A stretch of DNA of 64,000 bases from Rhyacophila brunnea (Eukaryota; Arthropoda; Insecta; Trichoptera; Rhyacophilidae): NCBI GenBank assembly GCA_022495005.1, contig JAGYXB010000825.1:6820001-6884000 (forward strand), written 5' to 3'. Within the stretch, counting starts at the first letter, position 1. Every line of letters begins with the position of its first letter. Below are positions 21,065-30,977 of this stretch, piece by piece. The notes beneath the pieces were generated by a model, which worked only from the letters and a program-made list of their open reading frames with translations, had not been told where the DNA came from and ran no database searches. The translations under genes were made by a program, and so were the position numbers.

Positions 21065-21451
21065 CATGAGCTACATCATAGGCGCTTTAATCCTTTTGAA
21101 ATGACAGGAGAGCACTTAAGTATTCATAATACATATATTTTTAATGGTGATACATCACAGGGGACTGTCTCTCCCCGGACATCTTGCAGTGGACCCACAG
21201 AGGACATTCTTGCAACTTCTGGGAGTATACTTATATTTATATGAGGGTGCTCTTTAGGCTTGATGCGGCCCTGATGGTATTCTCCTTAAGAGCGAGTGTA
21301 ATACTACCAGGGACCTCTAGCAACAGATTACGAAAGACGCAATTTAATACATTTTACAAATAATTAAAATGTTTTCAACAATGAATAGGTATGTAAAAAG
21401 AGAGGGGAAAAAAAGTCATTTATACATACCTAACTCAACCAGTAGACCAGT

Positions 21452-21703
21452 GCATCTATTCTATACACAAGACTGCTTTCGGCCGTTACATCAGCTATCT
21501 TTTAGTTGTAATTGTTTCAATGAATGCTATGTTTTAACAGCACCTCTTGGCTATGCTAAATTTCAGAGTGAGATAGTCAGTTTTGACTGTTTAGACGGCT
21601 AACTTGGCGTAATTGTTACAATAAGTGCTAATACTTCGATACTGTCCTACCCTAGATAGCTGCCATAACGGGCCGAAAGCAGTCATGTGTATAGAATAGA
21701 TGC
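21452..21703. repeat. Palindromic repeat, 252 bp
   Basis: The left arm GCATCTATTCTATACACA, with inner GACTGCTTTCGGCC, pairs with the right arm GGCCGAAAGCAGTCATGTGT...ATAGATGC. The inner part GTTACATCAGCTATC also pairs imperfectly with GATAGCTGCCATAAC. It is a non-autonomous TIR element of unknown superfamily. Confidence 0.65.
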
Positions 21704-22365
21704 GCAGAGGTCCTTTATTTTAGTTCAATTTCATACATTTAGACTCCATATCTACAGGTGTTTACCGATCTCTCTCAAAACTAGATTTTAATGATGAAAA
21801 TAACCATAAAATAATATGTAATAAAAATATGAAATTGTTCAACAGACGCACATTTTATAACAGTTCATAATATTTGAATTGAAAAATATATATTATTCTT
21901 TTGAATGTTTTTATGTTCAAACACTTCAATTAAAACATAAATTATCAGTATATTATGTTAAATTGCAACTTTCGTATTTTGCCGCCAAATGCCCTAGGAG
22001 TTCCAAAGTAGCATAGCACTCCCCCTTAATCCAGTGTTCCTGGCTGTAATATAGCTGTAAAAACCTAATTGAAAAACGCAGTCTTTGTTTGGAAGATTTA
22101 CTGTTATTCATAAAATACACATGATATATCATACAAAAATTCTGTCAAATTTAAAAAAAACACATAATATCAATTGCAAAATTAAAAATTATGTGATTTC
22201 TAAACCTACTGATATATTTCAAATTTATAGAAAATATTTAGAAGACATCGATGAATCAAATTATGCTATTTATTCATAATTTATCACCGCAGTGAAGTCT
22301 GGTGAATGACTTTTGTGATTTGAATTAGTTTTTTTTAAATATTTAGTTATCGAGTATTCGTATGC

Positions 22366-22744
22366 TCAACCATATCGACCGTGTTTAGGAAAAAGGGCGT
22401 AACCCACACAGAACAAATTTTACAGGAGGCAAAAAACGTTTTTTGAATGATTTTGGTTTAATATTAATAAAAAAAAATAGGCACAGACATTGGGTGCATG
22501 ATGGTTGATGATTTGGTGTAATATCTTTTCGATCTACTAATAATTAAAGAAAATCATTAAAATTGGGGGTAAATGCTTTTTTCCTTAAATTAAAACCTGA
22601 ATTTAGATAACAAATCGGCATTTGCGGCTTACTTCCTTTTTACAGAACGTGTATTTAGTTGTATACATTAATAATATCTAATAAAAGCACTTTTCGAAAA
22701 AACGAGGGTTACGCCCTTCTTCCTAAACAAAGTCGATATGTTGA
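22366..22744. repeat. TIR element, about 379 bp
   Basis: The left end runs through CATATCGACCGTGTTTAGGA, then AAAAGGGCGTAACCC. The right end carries the complement (GGGTTACGCCCTTCTTCC, then TAAACAAAGTCGATATG). There is no coding capacity and no clear target duplication. Confidence 0.7.
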
Positions 22745-22966
22745 TAAATCTTTAAAGCAAAGATCACATATCGAAATTATTATATATTATGGCAAAGTTG
22801 CATGTGTCTAAAAATGCCAATGTGGAGTGTGCGGTTCGTACGACTTGGCTACTTACAAAACACCAGCGGTAGGTAAAGTTGAAATAATTAATTTGATTAT
22901 TTTACTGGCAGTCCCTGCGTGTTATATTGGATCAATGTTTATATATTAACACAATCACTGCTGACC

Positions 22967-23070
22967 TGTTAATTAATATTTAATTACCACATTTAAATAT
23001 CATGTTAATTGTATTTAATGGCCAACTTACGCAAACGTGCCAGTCACAGTGTCAGCACTAAATGAGTAAT
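22967..23070. repeat. Dispersed repeat, copy 1
   Basis: This segment, with GCCAGTCACAGTGTCAGCAC and ACTAAATGAGT near its end, recurs at about 53709-53797 with similar spacing and a shared TTAATTAAT stretch. The family is unknown. Confidence 0.6.
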
Positions 23071-23143
23071 AATATTACCCAAGGGTCGCCCTAAAACTCG
23101 CTGAACACTGAATAAACATTGTTAAACTCATTAAGTTTGGCGG

Positions 23144-23233
23144 ATGTATGTGGCAGCGAAAACTAGGGACCGAGAAGAGTGGAAGGAGCTAAGGGAAACC
23201 TTCATCCAACAGCGGATAGACCTCGGCAGATGA
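23144..23233 (+). pseudogene. LINE 3'-end remnant
   Basis: The frame reads KTRDREEWKELRETFIQQR and ends in TGA followed by ATAATATATAAA. The D-R-x-x-W-x-x-x-R-E-x-F ending followed by a short TGATAATA-type tail is characteristic of the C-termini of RTE-like insect LINEs. Only the last 29 codons are visible. Confidence 0.6.
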
Positions 23234-23348
23234 TAATATATAAATACACTATATAAAAGAAGTATTTATAAGTTTGATATATTAGATATTGATAGCATGT
23301 GATTTTTTAATAAATACAATACTATGTATAATCATACTCCATAAAAAA

Positions 23349-23906
23349 CAGTAGCGAAGGATGGAGGTAGGCTGTTAAGATCCACCATAAATAGTGGACA
23401 CTACACTTTGTTAGTCATCAAATTTGTTTTTATTGAACTAAGACTATAATTGACATATGGTATTGGTAAGTTTTTAAAAATCAATTAAACTGCCTAAACC
23501 AAACCATAATAATTTAGTTATATTTTGGGCGATACAACAAAATTGTGCATTCTTTCTCTTTCATACTTATTTGTTTTCGTTCGATTAATAATACATTTAT
23601 TACACATATTGTTGGTTAATTTTTTTAAATTTATTAAGCCTAAGCAAACTTTGATACATAAAAAATATTCAAAGTTATGTATGATTGAATTGCATAATTT
23701 TAGATATTTTATAGATAGATTAGGATTTTATGACTATTATCGATTTTGGCTTGGTTTTCGCAGGGTTTAATTGAATTCAAAAACTAACCAACACCACCTG
23801 TAAAATATAGTCTTATTTCAATGAAAACAAATACGTATGGCTTACAAAGTTTAGTGTGCACCATTTATGGCGGATCTTAACAGCCTACCTCCACCCTTCG
23901 CCACTG
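23349..23906. repeat. hAT-type MITE-like repeat, copy 2
   Basis: Long inverted ends begin CAGTAGCGAAGGATGGAGGT and end CCACCCTTCGCCACTG. They continue inward through GGCTGTTAAGATCC and ACTACACTTTGT. The interior matches the shorter copy at 3173-3541. No convincing 8-bp target duplication is seen because the left flank is poly-A. Confidence 0.75.
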
Positions 23907-24103
23907 TAAACAAGAGACGATGATATTCACATCTAATTAGAATGGTGTGTGAAATGTATGAACTATCTCTTTGACATGTGCTGAAAAAATTTAAAACACC
24001 TATAGCAAAAAATAATAATTACATTTATTAGCAAGTCTCCACTAGTCTCACACTTTAGGCAATAAAGATTACGTGTACAATAATAATAACAGACAGTCGG
24101 TAG

Positions 24104-24954
24104 TCAGATGGCAAAAGGGCCCATCTGTAAATTTCAAGAATGTTGAGGAGAGCAATAATACGATTTCAATTCAGTCTAATGAACAAAATATTTGAGTGAT
24201 ATAAACAAGATTTTAGTATTATCTAACCTGTTTGGCTGTTGTTTGTTTAGTTTGAGAAAATAAAATATGCATATTCGCTTTAACTGAGATATTCGATATT
24301 ATAAGGCAAATGGGCCCTTTTGCCATCGAAATGTTTATGCAATTGTTATAAATGCCTCATTTTTTTCTTATCCCAACCGGTAGTAAAAATATTAATTTTA
24401 CTATTATTATGAGAAGTATTTAAATACAGACACTTTTTAAGATATAGTTTTTACAAAATTGTACCCATCTCTCGGTATAAAAATGGCCATGTTTTTTGAC
24501 TTTGCCTTGTCTATCCGTGCATGGTGTAAATCACAGCCAATGTGCGTGTGCCTGGCTCAAAAAACTTGTGGCATTTGGTTTGTAATGCACTGACAGATAT
24601 GTGTCCTTTTGCCACATTGAAGATTAATGTATTTACAGGGCTCGAAATGGACCGGAGCGCCGTTCCTGTTCGTGAAATTGGTAAAATTATCGCTCTGTCT
24701 CGTGGAAAAAATAATTTGACCGTATGAGCTAGATAGGCCATATAATAGAAAATCTAACAGACTTATTTTTATGAAATACACATAAAATTTGATAACTATG
24801 TCTTGTAACTATGATAACTATATATTGTTCTTCAGAAAACTGTCGAGCGCTCCGGTTCGTAAACTTTTCCATTTCGAGCGCTGTGTATTTAACAACTTTT
24901 GTAGAAGAAAACTTGAAAATAGAAAAAAATGCAGATGGGCCCTTCTGCCATCAG
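24104..24954. repeat. Inverted-repeat element with GGGCCC-centred hairpins
   Basis: CAGATGGCAAAAGGGCCCAT (24105) is repeated in inverse orientation at 24305-24327 and again at 24931-24953. The first and third copies share further flanking bases (CATCTGTAAATTT and CATCTGCATTTTT in the same sense) and may be the ends of one element, with the middle copy internal. A hAT MITE lies inside at 24636-24883. Confidence 0.5.
24636..24883. mobile_element. hAT MITE, 248 bp, with exact 8-bp target duplication
   Basis: The ends CAGGGCTCGAAATGG and CCATTTCGAGCGCTG are inverted repeats. TGTATTTA occurs exactly on both sides (24628-24635 and 24884-24891). The interior contains CCGGAGCGCC and GGAGCGCTCG arms. 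A second copy interrupts the LINE at 32518-32757. Confidence 0.92.
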
Positions 24955-25079
24955 AACACCTTACTACTTCTACATATCACTTCATTATAATATAGTATTA
25001 TGCTAATAAAATGAGTACATACATAAATAGTTAGATTATCCAATATAAATGATACATTAAAAAAGTATCATAAAACTAT

Positions 25080-25085
25080 TTTATT
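25080..25085 (-). promoter_or_regulatory. Candidate polyadenylation signal for the zinc-finger gene
   Basis: On the minus strand this reads AATAAA, about 140 nt downstream of the stop codon at 25224-25226. It is the first canonical hexamer after the coding region. Confidence 0.45.
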
Positions 25086-25223
25086 AAATACCTACTTTTC
25101 GATTATGCAATTAATATTTGAAAAAAGAACTATTTTGACCCAACCATAGTATGTGTGGAATGATTATTAGGAATGTAAAATGTAACACGATTCATTAATG
25201 CTGATAACAGTTACTCTCGGTAT

Positions 25224-26492
25224 TTATATTGTAGACTGCGTCACGTTGTGTATTTCCGGAGTATCATGATCACTTTTATTCTCGAAACCTTTGCCCTCAG
25301 TCTTAAATGTGTCACAGTTTAACACAATAGATTCAACATTGCTCTCGATTTTTACAACTGATATATCAACAATTTCTCTTCCTGGAATCGGTATTTTCTT
25401 TTTTAAATGAACCTTTTGATGTTTTTTCAAACTAGTCGCTCTCCTACATTTATATTTACATAGAGAACATGAGAATGGCTTGGAATTCGTATGGATCATC
25501 TGATGCTGCTTTAAATTACTGGCTAGCTTACATGTAAATTCGCATTCATTACAAATAAATGCTTTTCGGTCACTATGAATCGTTTTATGCCTTTTTAACT
25601 CGTGTGACCTTTTGCATGTAAAGTCACATGAATCACACGCAAAGGGTTTTTCTTGTCTGTGGATCACTTCGTGCCTTTTTAGATGCCGAATTTGCTTGCA
25701 ACGAAACTCACACAAACTACATTTAAAAGGTTTATCATCAGTATGAATCTTTAAGTGCATCGTTAAATTGCCGAGTAATTTGCAGCGGTAATTGCAGACC
25801 TGACATACAAACGGACGTTCGTCTACGTGAACCACTTGATGCGTTTTTAAATTTCGCGCCAGTTTGCATGTGAAAGGGCACAAATGACAAGCGTAAGGTC
25901 TGGCATCCCCGTGTGTCATTTTATGACAGGTCAACTCGCGCAGTCGCCTCGATTTAAAATCGCACTGATCGCAATGAAACGGTTTATCGAGAATATGTAC
26001 CATCCGATGCTGGGAGAGATTGCCGGGAAGCTTGCATTTGAAATCGCAGAAACCGCAGGAATAGGGCTTTTCAGTGCTATGTGTAGTCTTGTGGGAATTG
26101 AGTTGGCTGACATGTTTGCATCGGAAGCCGCAGATTTCACATTCATATGGCCGTTCATTGTGAACAGTGGCTTTGTGGCGTAGCAACAGTTTAAAGCGCT
26201 TACATTTATAAATGCACACGTTACAATGATAAATATTACCGAATTTGTAATCACTTTCAATGTATGTTTCTTTAGGCGTTTCTAGGAACACTTCTTTAAT
26301 CTCGATTTCCACATTATTCGCATTTGACAGCTCATTTTGAGTCGTCGATTCAGTATTTGTATCGAACACTGAACAATTTTCAATTCCATCTTCTCTGTTA
26401 TGGTCATTGTGGTCATGCCATTCTTCACATTTTATCGTAGAGTTGTATTCACCGTAGCTGCTATCTGGATCAAAATTTTCAGTTGAGAAGTC
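25224..26492 (-). CDS. Zinc-finger gene, exon 3 (all ten fingers)
   Basis: The acceptor on the minus strand is CTTTTTTTACAG before 26492. The exon starts DFSTENFDPDSSYGEY and holds all ten C2H2 fingers, from CNVCIYKC to CSLCKYKC, before a Lys-rich and acidic tail ending VTQSTI and a TAA stop. Most fingers have the unusual form C-x2-C-x-F/Y-x-C-K, with an extra Cys four residues after the second zinc ligand. The reading frame extends well upstream of any internal start, so exon 3 is not the start of the protein. Confidence 0.92.
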   Translation of the reverse strand, partial: DFSTENFDPDSSYGEYNSTIKCEEWHDHNDHNREDGIENCSVFDTNTESTTQNELSNANNVEIEIKEVFLETPKETYIESDYKFGNIYHCNVCIYKCKRFKLLLRHKATVHNERPYECEICGFRCKHVSQLNSHKTTHSTEKPYSCGFCDFKCKLPGNLSQHRMVHILDKPFHCDQCDFKSRRLRELTCHKMTHGDARPYACHLCPFTCKLARNLKTHQVVHVDERPFVCQVCNYRCKLLGNLTMHLKIHTDDKPFKCSLCEFRCKQIRHLKRHEVIHRQEKPFACDSCDFTCKRSHELKRHKTIHSDRKAFICNECEFTCKLASNLKQHQMIHTNSKPFSCSLCKYKCRRATSLKKHQKVHLKKKIPIPGREIVDISVVKIESNVESIVLNCDTFKTEGKGFENKSDHDTPEIHNVTQSTI

Positions 26493-29400
26493 CTGTAAAA
26501 AAAGAAAAATTTGAAATTCTTTTATTCAGTGCTTCTCAAACTTTATCATTGTACAACCCTCTAATTCTAAACAAAAAATTAAAAGCCTCCTGAAAAAAAA
26601 TGTATACAAAATAATAGAACAATATTCATATATACCAGATTCTTGACTAAAGGAAATTTTCATTTCTAAAAGATTGTCTGCAAATCGAAACATATGTCTG
26701 TTTCGCCGTTATTTCGCCATTCTTTGTCTAAATGTTGTATAAATTAGTAAATCAAATTTTTATTTATCGAATTCGCAATCCTTGTTCAACATGAAAAAGA
26801 CCATTTGATAAATTCTTTCCTGTCAACTTAGGAGAGATAATATCATTATAAACAGTCTCTTCCATGTCTAACAATTCTTCATTGGTCATAGATTCTTTTA
26901 TCAGTTCGGATCCATTGTATAACATCATGATCTCTTAGGTCTAGGAAGCAAGTTATCAAATATTTTGATGAAGATTTGATAAATCATCAACTTCTGACAA
27001 TTCTTTTTGCACACATGGTTCATTGTAGATTGTTTAATTTCATTTCATGACTCCATAACATGTTGATATTCTCCATAGCATCCTTAATGTTATTTTTCTT
27101 TCAAAATTCGCTACTATTAATGCAGTGCGATATAGTCATTAAGTTGGCGAAATGTTCTTAAATAATACGCCTTAAAAGTATATATTGCACCTTGATCTAT
27201 TGGCTGGATCGAGGATGAAAGATGTTTGGGGAGATACTCAACCTTATCATTTTCAAACAAATCACTTAAATTGACAGGACGCCCTGGTGATAATGGTGAA
27301 TTATCCAAGAGAATCAACATTGCTTCATTGGGGAGATTGTTTTTTTGAAAATATTCTCTTAGTACCGGAATGAAGTTATTTTTAAACCGATTTTTGAATT
27401 TATTCATTGTCATCAAAGCTTTCTTGTTAGACATCAATGGGCAAATTTGATTTATTGCAGCCCCTCAAAGCCAGATTTTCTGAGAAATACATTAACAGGT
27501 GTTTTAACATGAAATCTTTTGCTGCACTCCCTCCGAGACGAATTTTTAAACGCTCTTCAGATTTTTCATTCTTTGAAATATACGTTCTACTGGGCATTCT
27601 TTTCCAATAGAGCCCGGTCTCATCTATATTCTTTTAATGTTGTGTCTATTGTTATACAGACTTTTAGCCTTTTTTTTGATAATCATGCCACTCATAGTCC
27701 ACCCACTACCCACCTGTGAGGCTACATGAAGTTACTGGTTTATGCTGATAAACCAGAAACAATTGTCTTGTGATTCGTGATATACGGCCATCGGTACTCG
27801 AAAAAATAGCCAAAAATTGGATATCCAGAATGCGCTTTTGTCAAGGACAGTCGCGGTGGCCATATGCCCGAAATCATATTCAAATGTTAATGCCATAAGT
27901 TGATCTTTCGAATGACAAAAAAATTGATGAAAATAAATGTTAATTTTTCATGTATAATTTCAAGTTCTAAAAAAACACCTTTTGGGATAAACCTTATGAT
28001 ACTTTCAGGACGCACAACGCTAGGTCCCTGAGGTCCAGTGGCGAGTGGTCCATAGATGCTGTGGATGCGGAGTATAACCAGAAATATCAATAAAATAGTA
28101 TATCATAACATCGTTTGAAATACAGCATATTCATATTTTATTCATTCGATTATCAATTTCATTCAATTAATCGTTGTTATAATAAAATTACATACAATTT
28201 TTTTAAAAGATTGCCTACCCACCCACTTGTCATCTGGACGATGGGTATTTTTAGTCATTGACTAAAATCTTAATAATAATTTGACATTTCACACATCAGC
28301 AAAACGTATTGCGGTGACTTCGTCGAAGCGTCGGCTAGATCTAGCAAGGCATATGATAAACTATAATAATCCTTATTGTTTGAAGCAGTCAACAAAATTC
28401 CGTGTAGTCCCATTGAACATTGTTGTTTTCGATTCCGATAGCTACAATTGTCGATAGGCAGTTTCCGCTGAATTTGTTTGCGGAAAAATATCCTTAAGAA
28501 CGTTTTATCATGAAGGCTAGTATTGATTTCAGCGCTTGTATTCTACTTTGGCACTTTCTTGAATGAATAAAATTTTGTTCGCTAGCGACGATGGTATTAT
28601 ATTTTTAATTGTGTTTTATCTTTCAGTACATACTCTGTTTGATTATTATTTTTTTGGTGATTTCTTTTTCAAGTAATCATAATAATTATCATAATATATT
28701 CTGTGGTTTCGCGGTAAAAGTGCTTAAGTCAGTTTGATTACAGCTGAGATAATCGGTTTTGAAATAAATCATAGTTTTCAAAATACTCTTGTTTAGAACT
28801 AAATTGGTGTATCTTTTTTTTATTTCTCTTACATTATTTCGTCACTGTTCTGGCAGAAGACACTAATTCGAAAAAATGACATATTTAGTTAGTACCAAAA
28901 TGTTCCTTATTTCAAACTTTATCGTCTGGAAACCTTCTTAATAAATAAACAGTTTTTATTTTAAAGTCATCCTTTTTACGATTACTTAATAAACTCACAT
29001 GATAGACCATTATTTCAAACTTTTTAACAACTTCAAAGTCAAATTACTCAAAACTAGTATTCTCCAGTTAGTGTGTTCTGCCAGAACAGAGACGATTTAT
29101 GTATAAAGGGTGATCAGCCTATTTGCCAGCCGCTAGATACGGCCCTGGCGTATGTTACGTGTATATGTTTAGGAAAATATATAATTTAAACTCATCACTC
29201 AATTTTAAGTCATCCTACAGCATGCCACTACTGGGATTCTCTATTAACTGTGTGAGTTGCCTACAAATCGAAATTAAAAGAAGAATTTGTACTAGACAAC
29301 AAATGCCACTTTGGTTTAATGAAAGTGCTACGTTACATGGCATTGAACCACTTGAAATCCATCTTGTAGAAAACACTAATAAGACCAGTTATCATATATG

Positions 29401-30641
29401 GCTTGGAGACCTGCAGAGCTATTCTTAACTTACTGTCAATAGGGTAACACTTTTCCATTATTTTTATTCGTTCAAATTAACACGGAAGCAATTCTATACA
29501 TAAGGCGGTTGGTTATCTACCATAATCAGTAATTGGTAACATGGCGAAAATTTAGATTGGTTCACCTGTCATGTGAAATATATCTCTTATTTGCGAAGCT
29601 GTCAAATTCAGGTATGCAGGCGTATCTATGGTTTTTCCATCCGAACCCCAAAATTTTGTTTTTAAACGACAAGAATTAAACATATTATCAACATAACGAC
29701 AACTCGCTGGGAACTATAAATTGAGGCGGTAGCCGTGACCCATGATGTAGGTATTTTTCAAAATAGTGGCATCTCACATCTCATTTCTCAATATGTAATT
29801 GACATACTCTATCTCGCTCTAAAATTTAACACAACTAAGAGAGGGGGTGTTAAAAGATAGCACTTTTGATAGTTAAATTCTTGTGATAATCAACTGCCTG
29901 ACTACATAAACTGATAAATGTGATATATTTATCACTTTTTGGGTGTAAGTGATATATATAGGTCACACATGACAAAGACCGACATTCCGAAAACCGGAAG
30001 GCAAACCTAGACTTACGAAGACCTCATACAAGATGGAGGGATAGTGTCGAGATGGATTTAAAAAAACCTCGGGCGTCCTAAATTGGAGAGAAGCAGCTTC
30101 CGACAGACTTGGATGGAAGCAGATGCTGGAGGAGACCAGTTGTGACGCCAGGAAGAAGATAAACATCTAACTAATAATAATAAATTGAACAACCACCTCT
30201 TGGTTATGCTGCGAGATTTCATCGATGGGTTCTATTTTAATATTACTATATCGATCTCTCACTTGTATATCAATATTTCTCTCCTCTGAATTATCATGTT
30301 GTATCAATATTCTCTCTTCTAAATTATCCCCTAATAATTTAGTTCTCTCTTTGGAAGCTAATTTAGGAGAGTAAACCTAAAACGAAAATGCAATATTAAT
30401 ATTCGTATTGCTTAATTAAGGCAATATTAAAAAGGTCAAACAAATTTTAAAATCATAAAACACCATGAAAATATACCTGATCGGTATCTTCCCTTTCTTG
30501 TTTTACAACTACATTGTCATATTTGTGATCTTCATCTGATTCTGAATCATTGCTCACAATAGGTACTTCTACATATGAATCGTTGTCATCTGGCTCTTGT
30601 TTAATATTCATCATTCTATTAACAAAATACTCATTATTCAT
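25224..30641 (-). CDS. Ten-finger C2H2 zinc-finger protein
   Basis: Three coding exons (30641-30477, 30376-30197, 26492-25224), all joined in phase 0, give 537 residues. The ATG at 30641 follows directly after TTTGCAG, so a non-coding upstream exon is likely. The N-terminal 200 residues are acidic and disordered-looking with psi-K-x-E motifs (IKQE, VKQE, IKIE, IKCE) typical of SUMO acceptor sites. Ten C2H2 fingers follow in tandem, joined by TGEKP-like linkers (HSTEKP, HTDDKP, HTNSKP). A final VKIE motif sits in the tail. There is no ZAD, BTB or KRAB domain. The fold implies a nuclear sequence-specific DNA-binding protein; target and pathway are unknown. The first intron is 100 bp and the second 3.7 kb with transposon debris. 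The gene is divergent from Nap1. Confidence 0.88.
26810..27640 (-). pseudogene. Tigger/pogo (DDE_1) transposase fragment
   Basis: Minus-strand frames contain NIDETGLYWKRMPSRTY, then MLILLDNSP, then the HLSSSIQPIDQG motif and the TFKAYYLRTF motif, in the order of a Tigger/jerky DDE domain. A C-terminal TNEELLDMEE motif follows near 26880. The frame is broken (between 27437 and 27480 and again below 27117), and no inverted ends were found. It is a dead remnant in intron 2 of the zinc-finger gene. Confidence 0.8.
28840..29094. repeat. CGTC-ended MITE family, copy 2
   Basis: Same ends as 15084-15323 (CGTCACTGTTCTGGCAGAA and its near-complement) and same orientation. It is slightly longer because of small internal insertions (for example TAAACAGTTTTTATT). 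It is flanked by ATTT on both sides. Confidence 0.85.
29965..30184 (+). pseudogene. LINE 3'-end remnant with TAA-repeat tail
   Basis: The plus strand encodes pieces of an RTE-like C-terminus (NWREAASDRLGWKQMLEE, then a stop) in a frame that breaks upstream. It ends in CTAACTAATAATAATAAA, a short-repeat tail typical of RTE-like LINEs. It sits immediately downstream of exon 2 of the zinc-finger gene, whose donor is at 30196. Confidence 0.65.
30197..30376 (-). CDS. Zinc-finger gene, exon 2
   Basis: On the minus strand the acceptor is CGTTTTAG (before 30376) and the donor is CAAGAG|GTGGTT (after 30197), giving 60 codons in phase 0. It encodes VYSPKLASKERTKLLG through NIKIEPIDEISQHNQE, with a second IKxEP motif. 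The donor is modest, but it is the only one preserving phase 0 with exon 3. Confidence 0.78.
30477..30641 (-). CDS. Zinc-finger gene, exon 1 (start codon)
   Basis: ATG at 30641-30639 starts MNNEYFVNRMMNIKQEPDD. The exon ends DTDQ at 30477 before the donor CAG|GTATAT. It is acidic with two SUMO-type motifs (IKQE, VKQE). TTTGCAG immediately before the ATG suggests this is the second transcript exon. Confidence 0.82.
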
Positions 30642-30977
30642 CTGCAAATATTGATTACAAAATATACAAATGAAACAAACGAAACGTCAAGGTAAGACGT
30701 CAAACATAATTAATGTTGCAAGTTGCAAGCCAATACTTTTTTGCAAGCTATGCCGCTTATCATAGACTATCATGTGCAGTATTCCCATCTTTTTCTATGC
30801 TGATAATAGTACAAGGCGTAAAAATAATAGTATTTCTGAAAAATATACAGTACAGTAACATTTTTCATCTTAAATCCTTTAAAATCATAGTATTTTGGTA
30901 TATTTGGCGTAAAATTATAATATTTTACATTTTATATAGGTACATACTATAGTTATAGTACGGTTGGGTTATACCAT

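Noticed and set aside
25884..26260. Open frames opposite or out of frame to the zinc fingers
   Set aside because: They are shadows of the repeated finger-coding sequence.
26369..26369. Start of the zinc-finger protein inside exon 3
   Set aside because: The codon there is GTG and the frame stays open to a good acceptor at 26493. Two upstream exons with an ATG at 30641 join in phase, so the start is upstream.
26527..26560. CAGTGCTTCTCAAACTTTATC, resembling a hAT terminal repeat
   Set aside because: I found no matching inverted end or 8-bp duplication nearby, so an element cannot be bounded.
29123..29428. 101-codon open frame after the CGTC-ended MITE
   Set aside because: No recognisable motif, no splice context and no match to neighbouring genes; treated as chance.
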